The notes: generated by a model from the sequence alone, not told the origin. A stretch of 56,272 bases of DNA from Enhygromyxa salina (GCF_002994615.1 NZ_PVNK01000169.1:1-56272); one strand, 5' to 3'; shown: positions 36,344 through 45,136, counted from the first letter of the stretch. Numbers and translations are program-made.

Positions 36344-37687
36344 TCAGTCGCGCGTGTACAGGCCCAGCTGCTTGAGCCGGGCCCGCAGCCGGTCGCGGCT
36401 GATGCCGATCTGCTTGCTCGCGTGGGACAGGTTGTGGCCGTGGGCCTCGAGCACGCGCGGCAGCATGCGCTGGTCGATCGCGGCGTGGACCTCATCGTAG
36501 GTCGCCCCCCCAACGAGCAGATCTTCGACGCGCTCGGGACCGTGCAGCCGCCCGTCGCCGAGGCGCAGATCGACGGCGTTGATCTGGCCGTCGCGCTGGA
36601 GGTGCGCGGCGTGCTCGACGGCGTTGCGAAGCTCGCGGACGTTGCCGGGCCAGCTGTGCACCCGCAGCGCCCGCGCGACGTCTTCGCTGAGCTCGAGCTC
36701 GAGCCCGTACTCACGGCAGACCTCGCGCACGAACATCTCGGCGAGCTCGACGATGTCCTCGCCGCGCTCGCGCAGCGCGGGCGTCCGGACCACGGCCCGC
36801 GCGAGCCGATAGTAGAGATCCTGGCGAAAGCCGCCCTCGGCGACCGCCTGGCGTAGATCACGATGGGTCGCGGCGACCACCCGGACGTCTACGCGGCGGG
36901 CCTGCCCCGGCTCGCCGAGGCGCGTGACCTCGCGGTTGTCGAGCGCGCGCAAGAGCTTGACCTGGTGGTCGAGGGCGAGCTCGCCGACCTCGTCGATGAA
37001 CAGGGTCCCGCCGTCGGCGGCCTCGAACACGCCCGGCTGATCCCGATCGGCGCCAGTGAAGGCGCCCTTGCGAAACCCGAAGATCGTGCCCTCGGCCAGG
37101 GTCCGCGAGAGCGCCCCGCAGTCGAGCACGACCAGGGGCCCGCGCCGGCCCGAGGCCTCGTGGATCGTGCGCGCCGTGAGCTCCTTGCCCGTGCCCGTCT
37201 CGCCCAACAGCAAGATGTCGAGGGGCGTCGGGGCGAGCTTGTCGATCTGCGTGTAGAGCTCGCGCATGGCCAGGCAGCCGCCGTACAAGTGCCCGTAGCG
37301 ACTGACGGCGATGACCTCGACCTCGACCTCGCTGACGTCGACGAGCACGAAGCGGCACTCGCCGGCCCGAAACATGTCGCCGCAAACGAGCTCGACCGCG
37401 GGGACCCGGCGCTCGTGAAACCACACGCCGTTGGTGCTGCCCAGATCCCGGAGCGTGGCCCCGGCCGCTGTGGCGCACAGCTCGAAGTGGACCGAGCTGA
37501 CCGAGCGCTCGCGCACGCAGACGTCGGCGAGGCCGCTCCGACCGACGGTGACGACCTGGGCGTCGATCGTGACGTCGCCCGGGGCCTCGCCGTCGAGGAT
37601 CCGCAGCGCCAGCCGACCGGGGCGACGCTCGGTCTCGGCCGCGAACGCGACCCGTCGAGTCGACGAGGTGAGCTCGGGTTCAGACAC
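36344..37687 (-). CDS. FHA-containing sigma-54-dependent transcriptional activator
   Basis: A 447-residue enhancer-binding protein. FHA domain at about 26-118 (TVGRSGLADVCV, SVSSVHFEL, LGSTNG) for phosphothreonine binding; AAA+ domain at about 135-370 with Walker A GETGTGKE (162-169), the sigma-54 contact loop GAFTGA (208-213), Walker B GGTLFIDE (226-233) and arginine region; Fis-type HTH at the end (LSHASKQIGISRDRLRARLK). The FHA domain implies control by a Ser/Thr kinase, such as the one at 32232 (inference). Target promoter unknown; the 42-bp palindromic repeats directly downstream of this gene are attractive candidate binding sites. Confidence 0.93.
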   Translation of the reverse strand: MSEPELTSSTRRVAFAAETERRPGRLALRILDGEAPGDVTIDAQVVTVGRSGLADVCVRERSVSSVHFELCATAAGATLRDLGSTNGVWFHERRVPAVELVCGDMFRAGECRFVLVDVSEVEVEVIAVSRYGHLYGGCLAMRELYTQIDKLAPTPLDILLLGETGTGKELTARTIHEASGRRGPLVVLDCGALSRTLAEGTIFGFRKGAFTGADRDQPGVFEAADGGTLFIDEVGELALDHQVKLLRALDNREVTRLGEPGQARRVDVRVVAATHRDLRQAVAEGGFRQDLYYRLARAVVRTPALRERGEDIVELAEMFVREVCREYGLELELSEDVARALRVHSWPGNVRELRNAVEHAAHLQRDGQINAVDLRLGDGRLHGPERVEDLLVGGATYDEVHAAIDQRMLPRVLEAHGHNLSHASKQIGISRDRLRARLKQLGLYTRD

Positions 37688-37991
37688 GCGGGGAGGTTAG
37701 CTGATCTGCCATCTCGTCCGCACCGCTAAACTCTCACGACTCCGCGTACGGACGCGGGAGTGCTGGCCTGGAGACGAGTCCAGGTTGGCTCCTGCATGGG
37801 CCGAGAGTAACGCGACCGAGATCCGACGGGCGAGCTTGGCCCGGCGCCCGCTTCGGCTGGAGATCGAGATGTAGACAAATTTGCGTGCTTTACGCGCACT
37901 GATAGGCTCAGTGCAATCGAACCAACGATTGGCCTCGGGCATAAATTGCATCGTCCCGGCCGATCGTGGTGATCACGCTGGAGAGAACAAC
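37688..37991. promoter_or_regulatory. intergenic region between activator and dodecin genes
   Basis: 304 bp of divergent promoter space. It contains a small inverted repeat CAATCG / CGATTG near 37915-37931, upstream of the dodecin start, and GGAGAG just before that start. Nothing else is recognised. Confidence 0.4.
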
Positions 37992-38249
37992 ATGCATGCA
38001 ACCAACGAAAACAAACACCAAGACGTGATTCGAATTGTCGCCAGCTCGACCACGAGCTTCGACGACGCCGTCAAGAGCGGCATTAGCCAGCTCTGCCAGG
38101 GGCCCCACCACAAGAACCTCCGCTTCACCAACTACGAGGTCGTCGGATTTCAGGGCACCATCCAGCACGACGTCAACAGCTGCGAGGTCATGCTCTACCA
38201 GGTCGTGATGGATGTCGCCGGCGATCACATGATCCCTGCGCCCACCTGA
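37992..38249 (+). CDS. dodecin-family flavin-binding protein
   Basis: An 85-residue small protein; ATG with GGAGAG 6 nt upstream. It matches the dodecin pattern: IRIVASSTTSFDDAVKSGIS (helix after the first strand), LRFTNYEVVGFQGTI, then VMLYQVVMDVAGD. Dodecins assemble as dodecamers that store or scavenge flavins. It carries a short N-terminal and a slightly longer loop (QHDVNSCE) than typical 65-75 aa members. Stand-alone gene; it converges on the NO-response operon. Confidence 0.75.
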   Translation: MHATNENKHQDVIRIVASSTTSFDDAVKSGISQLCQGPHHKNLRFTNYEVVGFQGTIQHDVNSCEVMLYQVVMDVAGDHMIPAPT

Positions 38250-38260
38250 GCGCCCGCGCT

Positions 38261-38716
38261 TCAAGCACCGACGCGGATGATGCCGAGGAGCTTGCGGTAG
38301 GCGTGGCCCCGGCGGCCGATGACGTCGGCGAGGGTGTAGCGGTCGAGCACGGCGAGGAACGCCTCCTGGGCCTCCTGCAGGGGCGGGACCAGGGCGCAGG
38401 CGCCGGTCAGGGGGCAGGCCTGATTGCCGTCTTGCATGCACTCGACGAAGGCAAAGTCGGGCTCGGTCGCGGCGATGACCTCGCCGATGCGAATGGCCTC
38501 GGGGTCGCGGGCGAGGCGAACGCCGCCACCGCGACCCCGCTTGATCTCGAGGTAGCCAGCCTTGCCAAGCTTGCCGACGACCTTGACGAGGTGGTGAGAG
38601 GAGATCGCGTAGGACTCGCTGATCTCTTCGGTGGAGATCAAGCGCTCGCGGTCGCGGACGGCGGCGACATAGATGAGGACCCGGAGGGCGTAGTCGCTGT
38701 GCTTGGTCAGGCGCAT
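38261..38716 (-). CDS. nsrR: NsrR-like Rrf2-family repressor
   Basis: A 151-residue Rrf2-type regulator. N-terminal winged helix (MRLTKHSDYALRVLIYVA, SSHHLVKVVGKLGKAGYLE, RGRGGGVRLAR) and the three-Cys Fe-S ligand pattern C93-x7-C101-x5-C107 in ECMQDGNQACPLTGAC, which is the NsrR arrangement for a nitric-oxide-sensitive cluster. The start overlaps the upstream reductase stop by 10 bp; it is the last gene of the globin operon, so it likely represses its own operon until NO destroys the cluster. Confidence 0.85.
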   Translation of the reverse strand: MRLTKHSDYALRVLIYVAAVRDRERLISTEEISESYAISSHHLVKVVGKLGKAGYLEIKRGRGGGVRLARDPEAIRIGEVIAATEPDFAFVECMQDGNQACPLTGACALVPPLQEAQEAFLAVLDRYTLADVIGRRGHAYRKLLGIIRVGA

Positions 38717-39717
38717 GCTTGCGAGGGATCGCTGGGCGGAGTCATGACAAAGGCGTCCGCCAGGATCCTACGCGAACCGACGCCGGCGAGGAACAGCTCG
38801 AGGCGCAAGGCCTTGACGATCTCGGCGTCACCGCACACAAAGCTCAGCCACGCGGCGGGGGTCTCGCTGGCCTCGATCAGCTGGCTGGCAAAGCTGACCA
38901 CGTTGGCCTGCTCGAGGCCGGGCTCGGTCGCGGCGCCGTCGAGCACGAGGGCGTGAACGCGCAGCTGAGCGTGGGCTTGGGCGAGGGCCTGGAGCTCGTC
39001 TCGCATGTAGAGGCTCGCGGGGCGAGCTCCGGCTTGAATCAGGGTGATCGGCCCGCGGTGACCGCGGGCGAGGGCTTCGCGGACAACGCCCCACAGCGGG
39101 GCGAGGCCGGTGCCGACGCCGACGAGCAGCAGGGGCGCGTCGAGTTCGTTGCTCGGGTAGCAGCAGCTGCCGCGTGGGCGCATCAGGGTCAGCTGCGTGC
39201 CGGGGCCCACCTCGTCGCACAGCCACCTGCTCATGCGCCCGTCGGGGACGCGACGCACGTGGAATTCGAGCAGGTCCTCGCTCGGCACGCTCGCGAGCGA
39301 GTAGCTGCGGGTGAGGCCGTCGGCCCGAGCCAGCGGAAGGTACTGGCCCGGCGCATAGGTGAGCGGGGCTCGCGGGCGCAGGCGCAGGCGGACCACGCTG
39401 TCGCTGAGCCAGGTGTGCTCGACGACCTCGGCGGCGGTCGCCGCATCGTCGCCGAGCCGCTCGAGCTCGAGCGAGGTCCGAGGGTGACACTGGCAGGCCA
39501 AGAACAGGCCCTGTTCACGCTCGACCTCGCGGAGACCGGCCTGGGCTTGCTCGGGCAGCTCGCCGCTGGTGCAGACCATCGTGCATGATCCGCACACACC
39601 GCTGCGACAGGCGTGGGGGACCTCGACGCCGCCGCGCAAGAGCGCGTCCAGCACAGACTCCCCCGGGTTGAGGGGGAGCTCGAGCTCCCCGATCCGCAGT
39701 TGGATCGGCTTCGTCAT
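38707..39717 (-). CDS. [2Fe-2S] ferredoxin / FAD-NAD(P)H oxidoreductase
   Basis: A 336-residue electron-transfer protein from ATG 39717. Plant-type ferredoxin domain at about 1-90 with cluster ligands Cys37, Cys42, Cys45 and Cys75 (CRSGVCGSC ... ACQCHP); then an FNR-type module: FAD motif RSYSLASV, NAD(P) motif GVGTGLAPL, and a C-terminal CGDAEIVKAL. It is the natural electron donor to the truncated globin upstream: together they reproduce the globin + reductase parts of a flavohaemoglobin in two chains. 4 bp separate it from the globin gene. Confidence 0.88.
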   Translation of the reverse strand: MTKPIQLRIGELELPLNPGESVLDALLRGGVEVPHACRSGVCGSCTMVCTSGELPEQAQAGLREVEREQGLFLACQCHPRTSLELERLGDDAATAAEVVEHTWLSDSVVRLRLRPRAPLTYAPGQYLPLARADGLTRSYSLASVPSEDLLEFHVRRVPDGRMSRWLCDEVGPGTQLTLMRPRGSCCYPSNELDAPLLLVGVGTGLAPLWGVVREALARGHRGPITLIQAGARPASLYMRDELQALAQAHAQLRVHALVLDGAATEPGLEQANVVSFASQLIEASETPAAWLSFVCGDAEIVKALRLELFLAGVGSRRILADAFVMTPPSDPSQACA

Positions 39718-39721
39718 CGGC

Positions 39722-40087
39722 TCAGCGCGAGAGCACGTCGTCGCGGACACTGTTGGCGACGGCGGCGACCTGCTCGATCAGCTCTTGGGCCACACCGAGG
39801 CTGGCGAGGGTCTCTCCGAGGTGCTTGACGACGAGGTCCACGTGGCGGTCGTTGATGCCCCGCTTGACGAGGTCGGCGTGGGCCGTCCGCATGTCCTGGC
39901 CGCTGTACTCGTTGGGCCCACCGGTGACCATGGTCAAGAACGCGGCCTGCTTGACCCGCTGCCTGTCCATGTCGGTGTCGGCGAAGAAGGGCGAGAGCTC
40001 CTCGTCCCGGAGGACCCGACGGTAGAAGTCATCGACAGCTGCGTCGATCGCAGGCTTGCCACCCAGTTGCTCGTAAACGCTGCTCAT
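39722..40087 (-). CDS. glbN: group I truncated haemoglobin (TrHbN)
   Basis: A 121-residue globin; ATG with AAAGGAG 9 nt upstream. Key residues: TyrB10 in DDFYRRVL (Tyr22), Phe pair PFF (CD1 region), GlnE11 in VKQAAF (Gln47), GlyGly turn in TGGP, proximal His in NDRHVDLV (His82). The TyrB10/GlnE11 pair is that of NO-dioxygenating TrHbN. First gene of the operon with the reductase and NsrR. Probable role: oxidising NO to nitrate with O2. Confidence 0.93.
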   Translation of the reverse strand: MSSVYEQLGGKPAIDAAVDDFYRRVLRDEELSPFFADTDMDRQRVKQAAFLTMVTGGPNEYSGQDMRTAHADLVKRGINDRHVDLVVKHLGETLASLGVAQELIEQVAAVANSVRDDVLSR

Positions 40088-40204
40088 GGCGGTTTTCTCC
40101 TTTGGTCTCTGAAACCGGCATCCTTCTTACCTATTTTGAGCAGCCGCGCAAGCACAATCGAAGCACAGCGTCGCAGGCGAGCTCGCGTCGAGCTCGGGTT
40201 GACG

Positions 40205-40371
40205 TTACTGGCGCGTGGTGTGCCAGGAACCCGGGATGCACTCACCAGTATTGATGAGCCCGTCGCCGTCGAATTTCCCAGTCTCGGGATCGAACTCTCC
40301 GTCGATCCAGAAGGTCAGGATGTTGTGGTCCGCACCAACCCACAGGCGTGGGGCGAGCGTGAGGCCGCCGC
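40205..40371 (-). pseudogene. C-terminal gene remnant next to the palindromic element
   Basis: A clean coding-like frame ends at TAA 40205-40207: LTLAPRLWVGADHNILTFWI, then DGEFDPETGKFDGDGLINTG and ECIPGSWHTTRQ. Upstream the frame runs open through the repeat element but that part is repeat-derived, so the native 5' part is missing. It is not in frame with the lipoprotein gene at 40452. It may be the severed end of that gene or of a deleted one. The rest of 40088-40204 is the globin promoter; an AT-rich stretch (CAAAATAGGTAAGAAGGATG) lies 30-50 bp before its start. Confidence 0.55.
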
Positions 40372-40455
40372 CCGGTACAGCGGCGTTTTGGCTTCGCGCC
40401 CTCGGCCAAAATTCCGGCGCGAGGCGACACGATGCATTGCACCACGGGCTGCTAG
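40371..40455 (-). repeat. palindromic dispersed element, copy 2 (half)
   Basis: Inverse orientation relative to copies 1 and 4, and only one arm: from CGGTACAGCGGCG to the terminal GGGCTGCTAG. The terminal CTAG supplies the stop codon of the lipoprotein gene at 40452-42011. Confidence 0.8.
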
Positions 40456-42011
40456 CCGGGGGGCGGCACCGGGGACACGTCGCCCGGGATCGGCAGCTCG
40501 ACGTCCCCGTAGGCCGTCTTGTCCTGCGCGGCGATCTCCTGGTCGAGATCGATCACGGTGCTCGTGTTGATGTCACCACCACCGTAGGGCGTGCCCTGCA
40601 GGCCGTAGACGACATCCGGCGTGTAGAAGTCGAGCGCGTCGCCGGTCATCCACACGTAGCCACCGGGGTCAAAGTCGTGATCGACGCCGCCCGCGGCGCT
40701 GTACGGCATCAGCTCGCCAACCACGTAGTTGGTGCCCTGCCAGACCCACTCACCGTCGATGTAGTCGTAGTCGAAGGTGGTCGACTGGTGCGCGCTGGTC
40801 TGCATGTCGCCGTACATGGTCCGCTGGGCGATCAGCATCCAACCATCGTGGGCGAAGCTGAGGTCGGAGACCGGCATCGAGGTGCCGGATCCGTTGGGCA
40901 CGTCGAACTCTTTCTTGGCCGTCGCGGCGTCGGGAATGCCGCTGTTGCCGGTGTAGGCGACCGACCAGACCTCGTTGTTCTTGGCCTGGTTGCCGGCCTG
41001 CGAGTGCTCCCACCACACGCTGTAGTACAGGCGCCCGGCGTGGGACTGCACGGCCCAGACCCGCTCGCCAAGGGGCGCGAACTGGCCGTTGGGCTCCCCC
41101 GGATCGTTGGCGGGCCCCATGGTCACGTTGCCCGTACCGTGGTGATAGGTGCTGACGATGTCGCCGCTGTAGACGTCGAGCTGGTAGATGCGCCCGTCTT
41201 CGTGGTTTGAGACGTAGATGGTCTCGCTCACGCAGTCGTAGTTGAGGTTGCCCATCGCGGGGCCGTTGTTGGGGATCGTGGCGAAGTCGCTGATCTCACC
41301 CGTGACCCGATCGATCTTCTTGATCGTCGAGGTGTTGTTGGTCGCGCCAAACACCGTCGACGGGGCGACGTAGATGTTGCCCTCGGAGTCGAGGGTGATC
41401 CCGAAGATCCGACCGCCGAGGTTGGCCTCGTTCCACTCGGGCCGGACGTAGAGGGGCGCGAGGTAGTTGACGCTGGGCGGTGGCGGGTCGCCCGAGATGT
41501 CGACGATCGTGATCAGGTGGCTGCCAAAGCCGCCGCTTTGGACCCGGTGGGTGACGATCGCGATGGTCTTGTCGAGGAAGTCGGCGTAGGCCGGGTCCTC
41601 GAAGGCCGGGAAGCCACCCGCGGCCCCGTAGATCTCGGACTCGCGACACGAGCCAGGTCCGCCCGGGCCACCCCCGCCCTCCCCTGCGTCTCCGATCGGG
41701 TTGAGGTCGAACTTGGTGTTGCCGCCATCGGAGTCGGAGTCGTCCCCGTCCCCGTCTCCCGAGTCCCCATCGCCCGGATCGCCGTCGCCATCGCCCGGAT
41801 CGCCGTCGCCGTCACCCGTGCTGCTGTTGGTGGTGCTGTTCGTGCTGTTGGTGGTGGAGTCGCCGCCCTGGTCGGTCGTACCGTCGCCCTCGAGGCCGGT
41901 GCTGAACCCCTCATCTTCGGCGGCCCCGGAGCACCCGCTGAGCCACAAGACGGAGGTGAGAGTGAGGGTGAGGCTGGCGGCCGGGGATACGCTGGGCTTG
42001 GGTGTGGTCAT
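40452..42011 (-). CDS. beta-propeller-like lipoprotein with GD linker
   Basis: A 519-residue exported protein. Lipobox LSGC (Cys27), Ser/Thr/Asn-rich and (GDGDGDPGDGDGD) linker to about residue 105, then a domain of about 400 residues with repeated strands that look like a propeller: GGRIFGITLDSEGNIYVAPS, NLNYDCVSETIYVSNHEDGR, RVWAVQSHAGRLYYSVWWE, VSDLSFAHDGWMLIAQRTMY. The TAG stop lies inside a dispersed repeat, and a gene remnant follows, so the natural C-terminus may have been longer. Function unknown; likely surface-exposed. Confidence 0.75.
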   Translation of the reverse strand: MTTPKPSVSPAASLTLTLTSVLWLSGCSGAAEDEGFSTGLEGDGTTDQGGDSTTNSTNSTTNSSTGDGDGDPGDGDGDPGDGDSGDGDGDDSDSDGGNTKFDLNPIGDAGEGGGGPGGPGSCRESEIYGAAGGFPAFEDPAYADFLDKTIAIVTHRVQSGGFGSHLITIVDISGDPPPPSVNYLAPLYVRPEWNEANLGGRIFGITLDSEGNIYVAPSTVFGATNNTSTIKKIDRVTGEISDFATIPNNGPAMGNLNYDCVSETIYVSNHEDGRIYQLDVYSGDIVSTYHHGTGNVTMGPANDPGEPNGQFAPLGERVWAVQSHAGRLYYSVWWEHSQAGNQAKNNEVWSVAYTGNSGIPDAATAKKEFDVPNGSGTSMPVSDLSFAHDGWMLIAQRTMYGDMQTSAHQSTTFDYDYIDGEWVWQGTNYVVGELMPYSAAGGVDHDFDPGGYVWMTGDALDFYTPDVVYGLQGTPYGGGDINTSTVIDLDQEIAAQDKTAYGDVELPIPGDVSPVPPPG

Positions 42012-42233
42012 GACTACAGTTCCAGGAGACTCCCCGCACGCTACTACCTTGGCGCGGCGATCGGGAGGACGTGATACACGGCACCTCCCCGATGGGCACC
42101 ACCGCCCCCTAACGATGCTTTATGGCCCTGGAAAGGGGTTTGGGCGCGACATTGACGCTCCCCCTCTCGCGGGGAGGCGTGAGATTCGCGGGCCGAGCTG
42201 CCCTCAAACGAAGCGCCGCTCCAGCGCTGCGTG

Positions 42234-43583
42234 TCAGTTGATTCCGCGCAAGATCCCGAGCTGATACTCGCTGCAGGACATCTCGTTCTGGACCCGGAAC
42301 ACGCGGATGTAGACCTTGCTCGGCCAGCTCACGTTGTCCGTGTACATGCTCCCGAGCGCGTGGTCGTCGAAGAACCACCACGACAGAGTCGGCGGCGCGC
42401 CGAACCCGTACTGGGTCGCCAGGCTGTCGGCGAAGGCCGCCCCCTGGCACGAGCGGTAGACCTCGAAGCGGTAGTCCTGACCCTCGTTGGTCGCGAAGTC
42501 GACCTGGATCACGCCGCTCTCGGGCCGGTCGCCCGCGCCACCGTTGGCGTCGGCGGTGAACCAGTACCAGTCCTCGGCCCCGTTGTTGGGGCCGTTGTCG
42601 ATCTCCGGGATGACACCGACGGGAAGATCCAAGAACTGGTCACCCTCGTCGAGGTCGCCGAGGAAGCCCGCGGGGTCGTCCGAGCAAGCCGGGAGGCTCT
42701 CGGCGAGCGAGGTGGCCTCGCACTCGCAGCCGTTGGGCACGTCGCCATCGAGATCGTAAAACCGGTCCTCGCAGCCGACGATCTCGCAGCCGTCCTGACC
42801 GGGAGCGGGCGGGTTGCAGGCCCAGTTGGCCACGTTCGGCGCGTTGACGCCCTGGGGCGGGCACATGTCGTTGGGGCTGGCGTTGTCGATCTCGCCCGCG
42901 CAGTTCTCGGACAGGCCGTTACAGATCTCCACGTCATCGTCGACGCCGACGTTGGCGTTGACGTCGTCGCAGTCGGGCCCCGGCATGTCGACGCCGTACT
43001 GATCGCAGCCGACCCAGACCATGTCCATGTCCATGTCGACGCAGTTCATGCAACCTTCGTCGCTGAAGGCGTTGTAGTTGTCGTCGTCGCAGTCCTCGCC
43101 GGGCTGGTTGTCGTCGTAGCTGTCACAGCCGACCCAGTGTCCGTCCTCGTCGGCGTCCATGCAGTTCGCGCAGCCTTCGACGCTGTGGTTGTAGGGGTCG
43201 TTGTCGTCGCAGTCGTCGCCCATCGGACAGTTGGTGCCGTAGCCGTCCATGTCGATGTCGACGCACTCCATCGGGTCGCCGTCGCCGTCTCCGTCGCCGT
43301 CGCCGTCGCCGTCCCCGTCCCCGTCTCCGTCTCCATCTCCCGGGTCCCCGTCTCCATCTCCCGGGTCGCCGTCTCCATCTCCCGGGTCGCCGTCTCCATC
43401 ACCGTCACCGTCACCGTCGCCGTCGCCGCTCATGCTGTTGCCGTCGTCGTTGGTCGACATCGAGTCACCGGTCTCGCCGTCCAAGACGCTGAACGAGGTC
43501 GCGCTGACGGCCGAGTCGCCGCACGCGGTGGCGACGAGAGCGAGGGACAGGATGAGGCTATGAGGGAGCGTGCGAGTCGCCAT
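42234..43583 (-). CDS. Cys-rich metal-binding-motif lipoprotein with GD linker
   Basis: A 449-residue exported protein; ATG 43583 opens a lipoprotein signal (VATAC, Cys21). The linker (about 50-105) is an almost pure GD repeat interrupted by PGDGD. Residues about 105-235 hold MopE-type putative metal-binding units (DMDGYGTNCPMGDDCDDNDP, SYDDNQPGEDCDDDNYN, PGPDCDDVNANVGVDDDVEI). The C-terminal domain (about 300-449) is beta-rich with WYWFTADANGG and YRFEVYRSC, like a secreted beta-sandwich. 220 bp downstream lies the next lipoprotein promoter. Confidence 0.75.
   Translation of the reverse strand: MATRTLPHSLILSLALVATACGDSAVSATSFSVLDGETGDSMSTNDDGNSMSGDGDGDGDGDGDGDPGDGDGDPGDGDGDPGDGDGDGDGDGDGDGDGDGDGDPMECVDIDMDGYGTNCPMGDDCDDNDPYNHSVEGCANCMDADEDGHWVGCDSYDDNQPGEDCDDDNYNAFSDEGCMNCVDMDMDMVWVGCDQYGVDMPGPDCDDVNANVGVDDDVEICNGLSENCAGEIDNASPNDMCPPQGVNAPNVANWACNPPAPGQDGCEIVGCEDRFYDLDGDVPNGCECEATSLAESLPACSDDPAGFLGDLDEGDQFLDLPVGVIPEIDNGPNNGAEDWYWFTADANGGAGDRPESGVIQVDFATNEGQDYRFEVYRSCQGAAFADSLATQYGFGAPPTLSWWFFDDHALGSMYTDNVSWPSKVYIRVFRVQNEMSCSEYQLGILRGIN
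43264..43428 (-). repeat. GGCGAC hexanucleotide microsatellite in lipoprotein linker
   Basis: On the minus strand a run of GGCGAC/GGAGAC units with occasional CCCGGG (Pro-Gly) interruptions encodes the (GD)n linker of the 42234 gene. Comparable tracts lie at about 8120-8245, 41745-41815 and 53734-53810 in the other lipoprotein genes. Unit number can change by slippage without loss of frame. Confidence 0.8.
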
Positions 43584-43936
43584 TGGGGTCGGGTTCCAGG
43601 TCAACCGATGTGGCGCACACTCTATCAGAGACCGGGCCTGCCCGCGCGCAGCCGCGACGCGACGCTCGCGCAAGGCTCAGGCTAGCCGCGGCTCGTCCTC
43701 CTCCCCTCCCCTGCGTGAATTCCAGCCAAGGCAAGCGCGCTCGCTCCCCGGTCCAGATCGGGTCGTCGACATCTGGATCGTCGAGCACCCGCGAGGCGAC
43801 CCCATCGCAAGGCAGGCCTTGGCCGGGGAGCGACGGCAGCATCGGCAGCGTATCGACCAGCGCGGCACCCTTCATCGTCAGACCAGAGCCCCAGTCCAAG
43901 CCCGAGCGAGGGCCTTTCAAACCGGGCGCTCGGAGA
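43584..43936. other. intergenic region, no assignable gene
   Basis: 353 bp between the lipoprotein genes ending at 43937 and starting at 43583. A minus-strand frame from about 43875 reads with reasonable composition (ALVDTLPMLPSLPGQGLP) but has no ribosome-binding site and runs into the start of the next gene; I do not call it. Confidence 0.35.
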
Positions 43937-44335
43937 CTAATGACAGTTCTTGAAGGTGGCCGTGCCCGAGAGCGAGTGCCCCTCGGCCTCGCACGCGAGC
44001 GTGGCCTCACCCATCACGTTGGTGACGTCGTTGACCGACGAGGTCTGGCGCTCGACGCTCATGGTCCCGCACACGCCGAGATCGATGACCTGCTGACCGG
44101 CGATCAGGATCGCGTTGGGCTGGTTGGTCGGGGTCTGAACCAGGCGCACGGTCCGACCGCTCTCGTCGATCAGGTCGACGCCCTGAAAGCCGTTGACCTG
44201 GCCCGCCCGACACGAGGTCGGCGTGAAGCTCTCGCCGTCGACCTTCAGCGCCCCGCCGAGTTCGGCTACGCATGCGGTCGTAGACAGCAACAGTGCGGCG
44301 AGGAGACCCAGCCCAAGGGGATGGTGGCGCGTCAT
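43937..44335 (-). CDS. small lipoprotein
   Basis: A 132-residue exported lipoprotein; ATG 44335 gives signal GLGLLAALLLSTTAC (Cys22), while the in-frame ATG at 44398 would add a non-signal extension. The mature domain is a beta-rich unit of about 105 residues with four further Cys (TSCRAG, GVCGTM, LACEAEG, KNCH) in likely disulfides and a conserved-looking SGTATFKNC end. No named family. Confidence 0.7.
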   Translation of the reverse strand: MTRHHPLGLGLLAALLLSTTACVAELGGALKVDGESFTPTSCRAGQVNGFQGVDLIDESGRTVRLVQTPTNQPNAILIAGQQVIDLGVCGTMSVERQTSSVNDVTNVMGEATLACEAEGHSLSGTATFKNCH

Positions 44336-44477
44336 GGGCCGATTATACACCGCCACAGGTAGCGCGATAGATGGCTCGAGGGTGATCGCCTCGCGCACGG
44401 GACCCGGCCCCCCTCAACCAGACGCTGCTCTTCACGACTGGCTGTGTCGCCGCATCGCTGCAGCCTGGCCGCGGAGC

Positions 44478-45134
44478 TCAGCCAAGGTGGATCTGGCCGG
44501 CCTCGACCTTGGCGAGCTTTCCACCGTTGATCAGGGCCTTGTCGGCGGCGATGTGGGCGGCCTCCTTGGCCCGATAGTCGATCACGCCCGCCTGGATCTG
44601 ATCGACCTCGGCGACGCTGCGGAAGCTGGTCTTGCTCGCCAAGGTCAGGCGCTCGGTCAGGGTCTCGATCACCTTGGCGACGAAGCTGAAGTTGGTCACG
44701 TGCGCGAGCATCGAGCGCAACACGGCCGTGCACTCGTCGAAGACCACGCGGCCGAGCCGGGCCTGGACCCGGACCTCGTCCCCGCTGATGCCGACCTGCT
44801 CGTCGCTGCGCAGCTCGAGGCCTGCGCTCGCGTCGACGCTGAGCTCACCGCCGACCCGCAGCGCGGCGTCGCCCTCGATGCTGAGCGTGGCGGCCCCGGC
44901 CTCTGACGCCCGCTCGAGCACGCCGAGCACGTAGCAGCGCGCGCCCTGCTCGACGAACCACACCTCGTCGCCGAGCTCGGGCTCGAGCAGGCAGCTCGCG
45001 GCCCGCCGGGCTTCGAAGCGGCGGCCCTCGTCGTCGAGGACGAAGCTCGGGCCGCCCGCGCGGATGATCGCGGTGCCCTGGCGCGCGGGCTCGGGGATGG
45101 GGTCGCTGACGATCTCGAGTTCGCGGACGTGCAT
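44478..45134 (-). CDS. DUF3540-type T6SS-associated protein
   Basis: A 218-residue protein, last gene of the T6SS tip operon; its ATG lies 2 bp after the preceding stop. N-terminal small beta domain (AIIRAGGPSFVLDDEGRRFE, CLLEPELGDEVWFVEQG), then strand repeats of the VgrG-spike type (LSIEGDAALRVGGELSV, LELRSDEQVGISGDEVRV), then a helical end (about 140-218). Gene order and sequence match the DUF3540 family found with DUF2169/pentapeptide/VgrG genes. Probably a structural or adaptor part of the loaded spike. Confidence 0.75.
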   Translation of the reverse strand: MHVRELEIVSDPIPEPARQGTAIIRAGGPSFVLDDEGRRFEARRAASCLLEPELGDEVWFVEQGARCYVLGVLERASEAGAATLSIEGDAALRVGGELSVDASAGLELRSDEQVGISGDEVRVQARLGRVVFDECTAVLRSMLAHVTNFSFVAKVIETLTERLTLASKTSFRSVAEVDQIQAGVIDYRAKEAAHIAADKALINGGKLAKVEAGQIHLG

Positions 45135-45136
45135 GG

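Noticed and set aside
43264..43428. Repetitive GGCGAC tract as a possible array or satellite of separate function
   Set aside because: It is in frame within a lipoprotein gene and encodes the GD linker seen in four other genes.
43558..43875. Minus-strand frame in the 43584-43936 gap
   Set aside because: No start signal, overlaps the lipoprotein signal region of the next gene, and composition is ambiguous.
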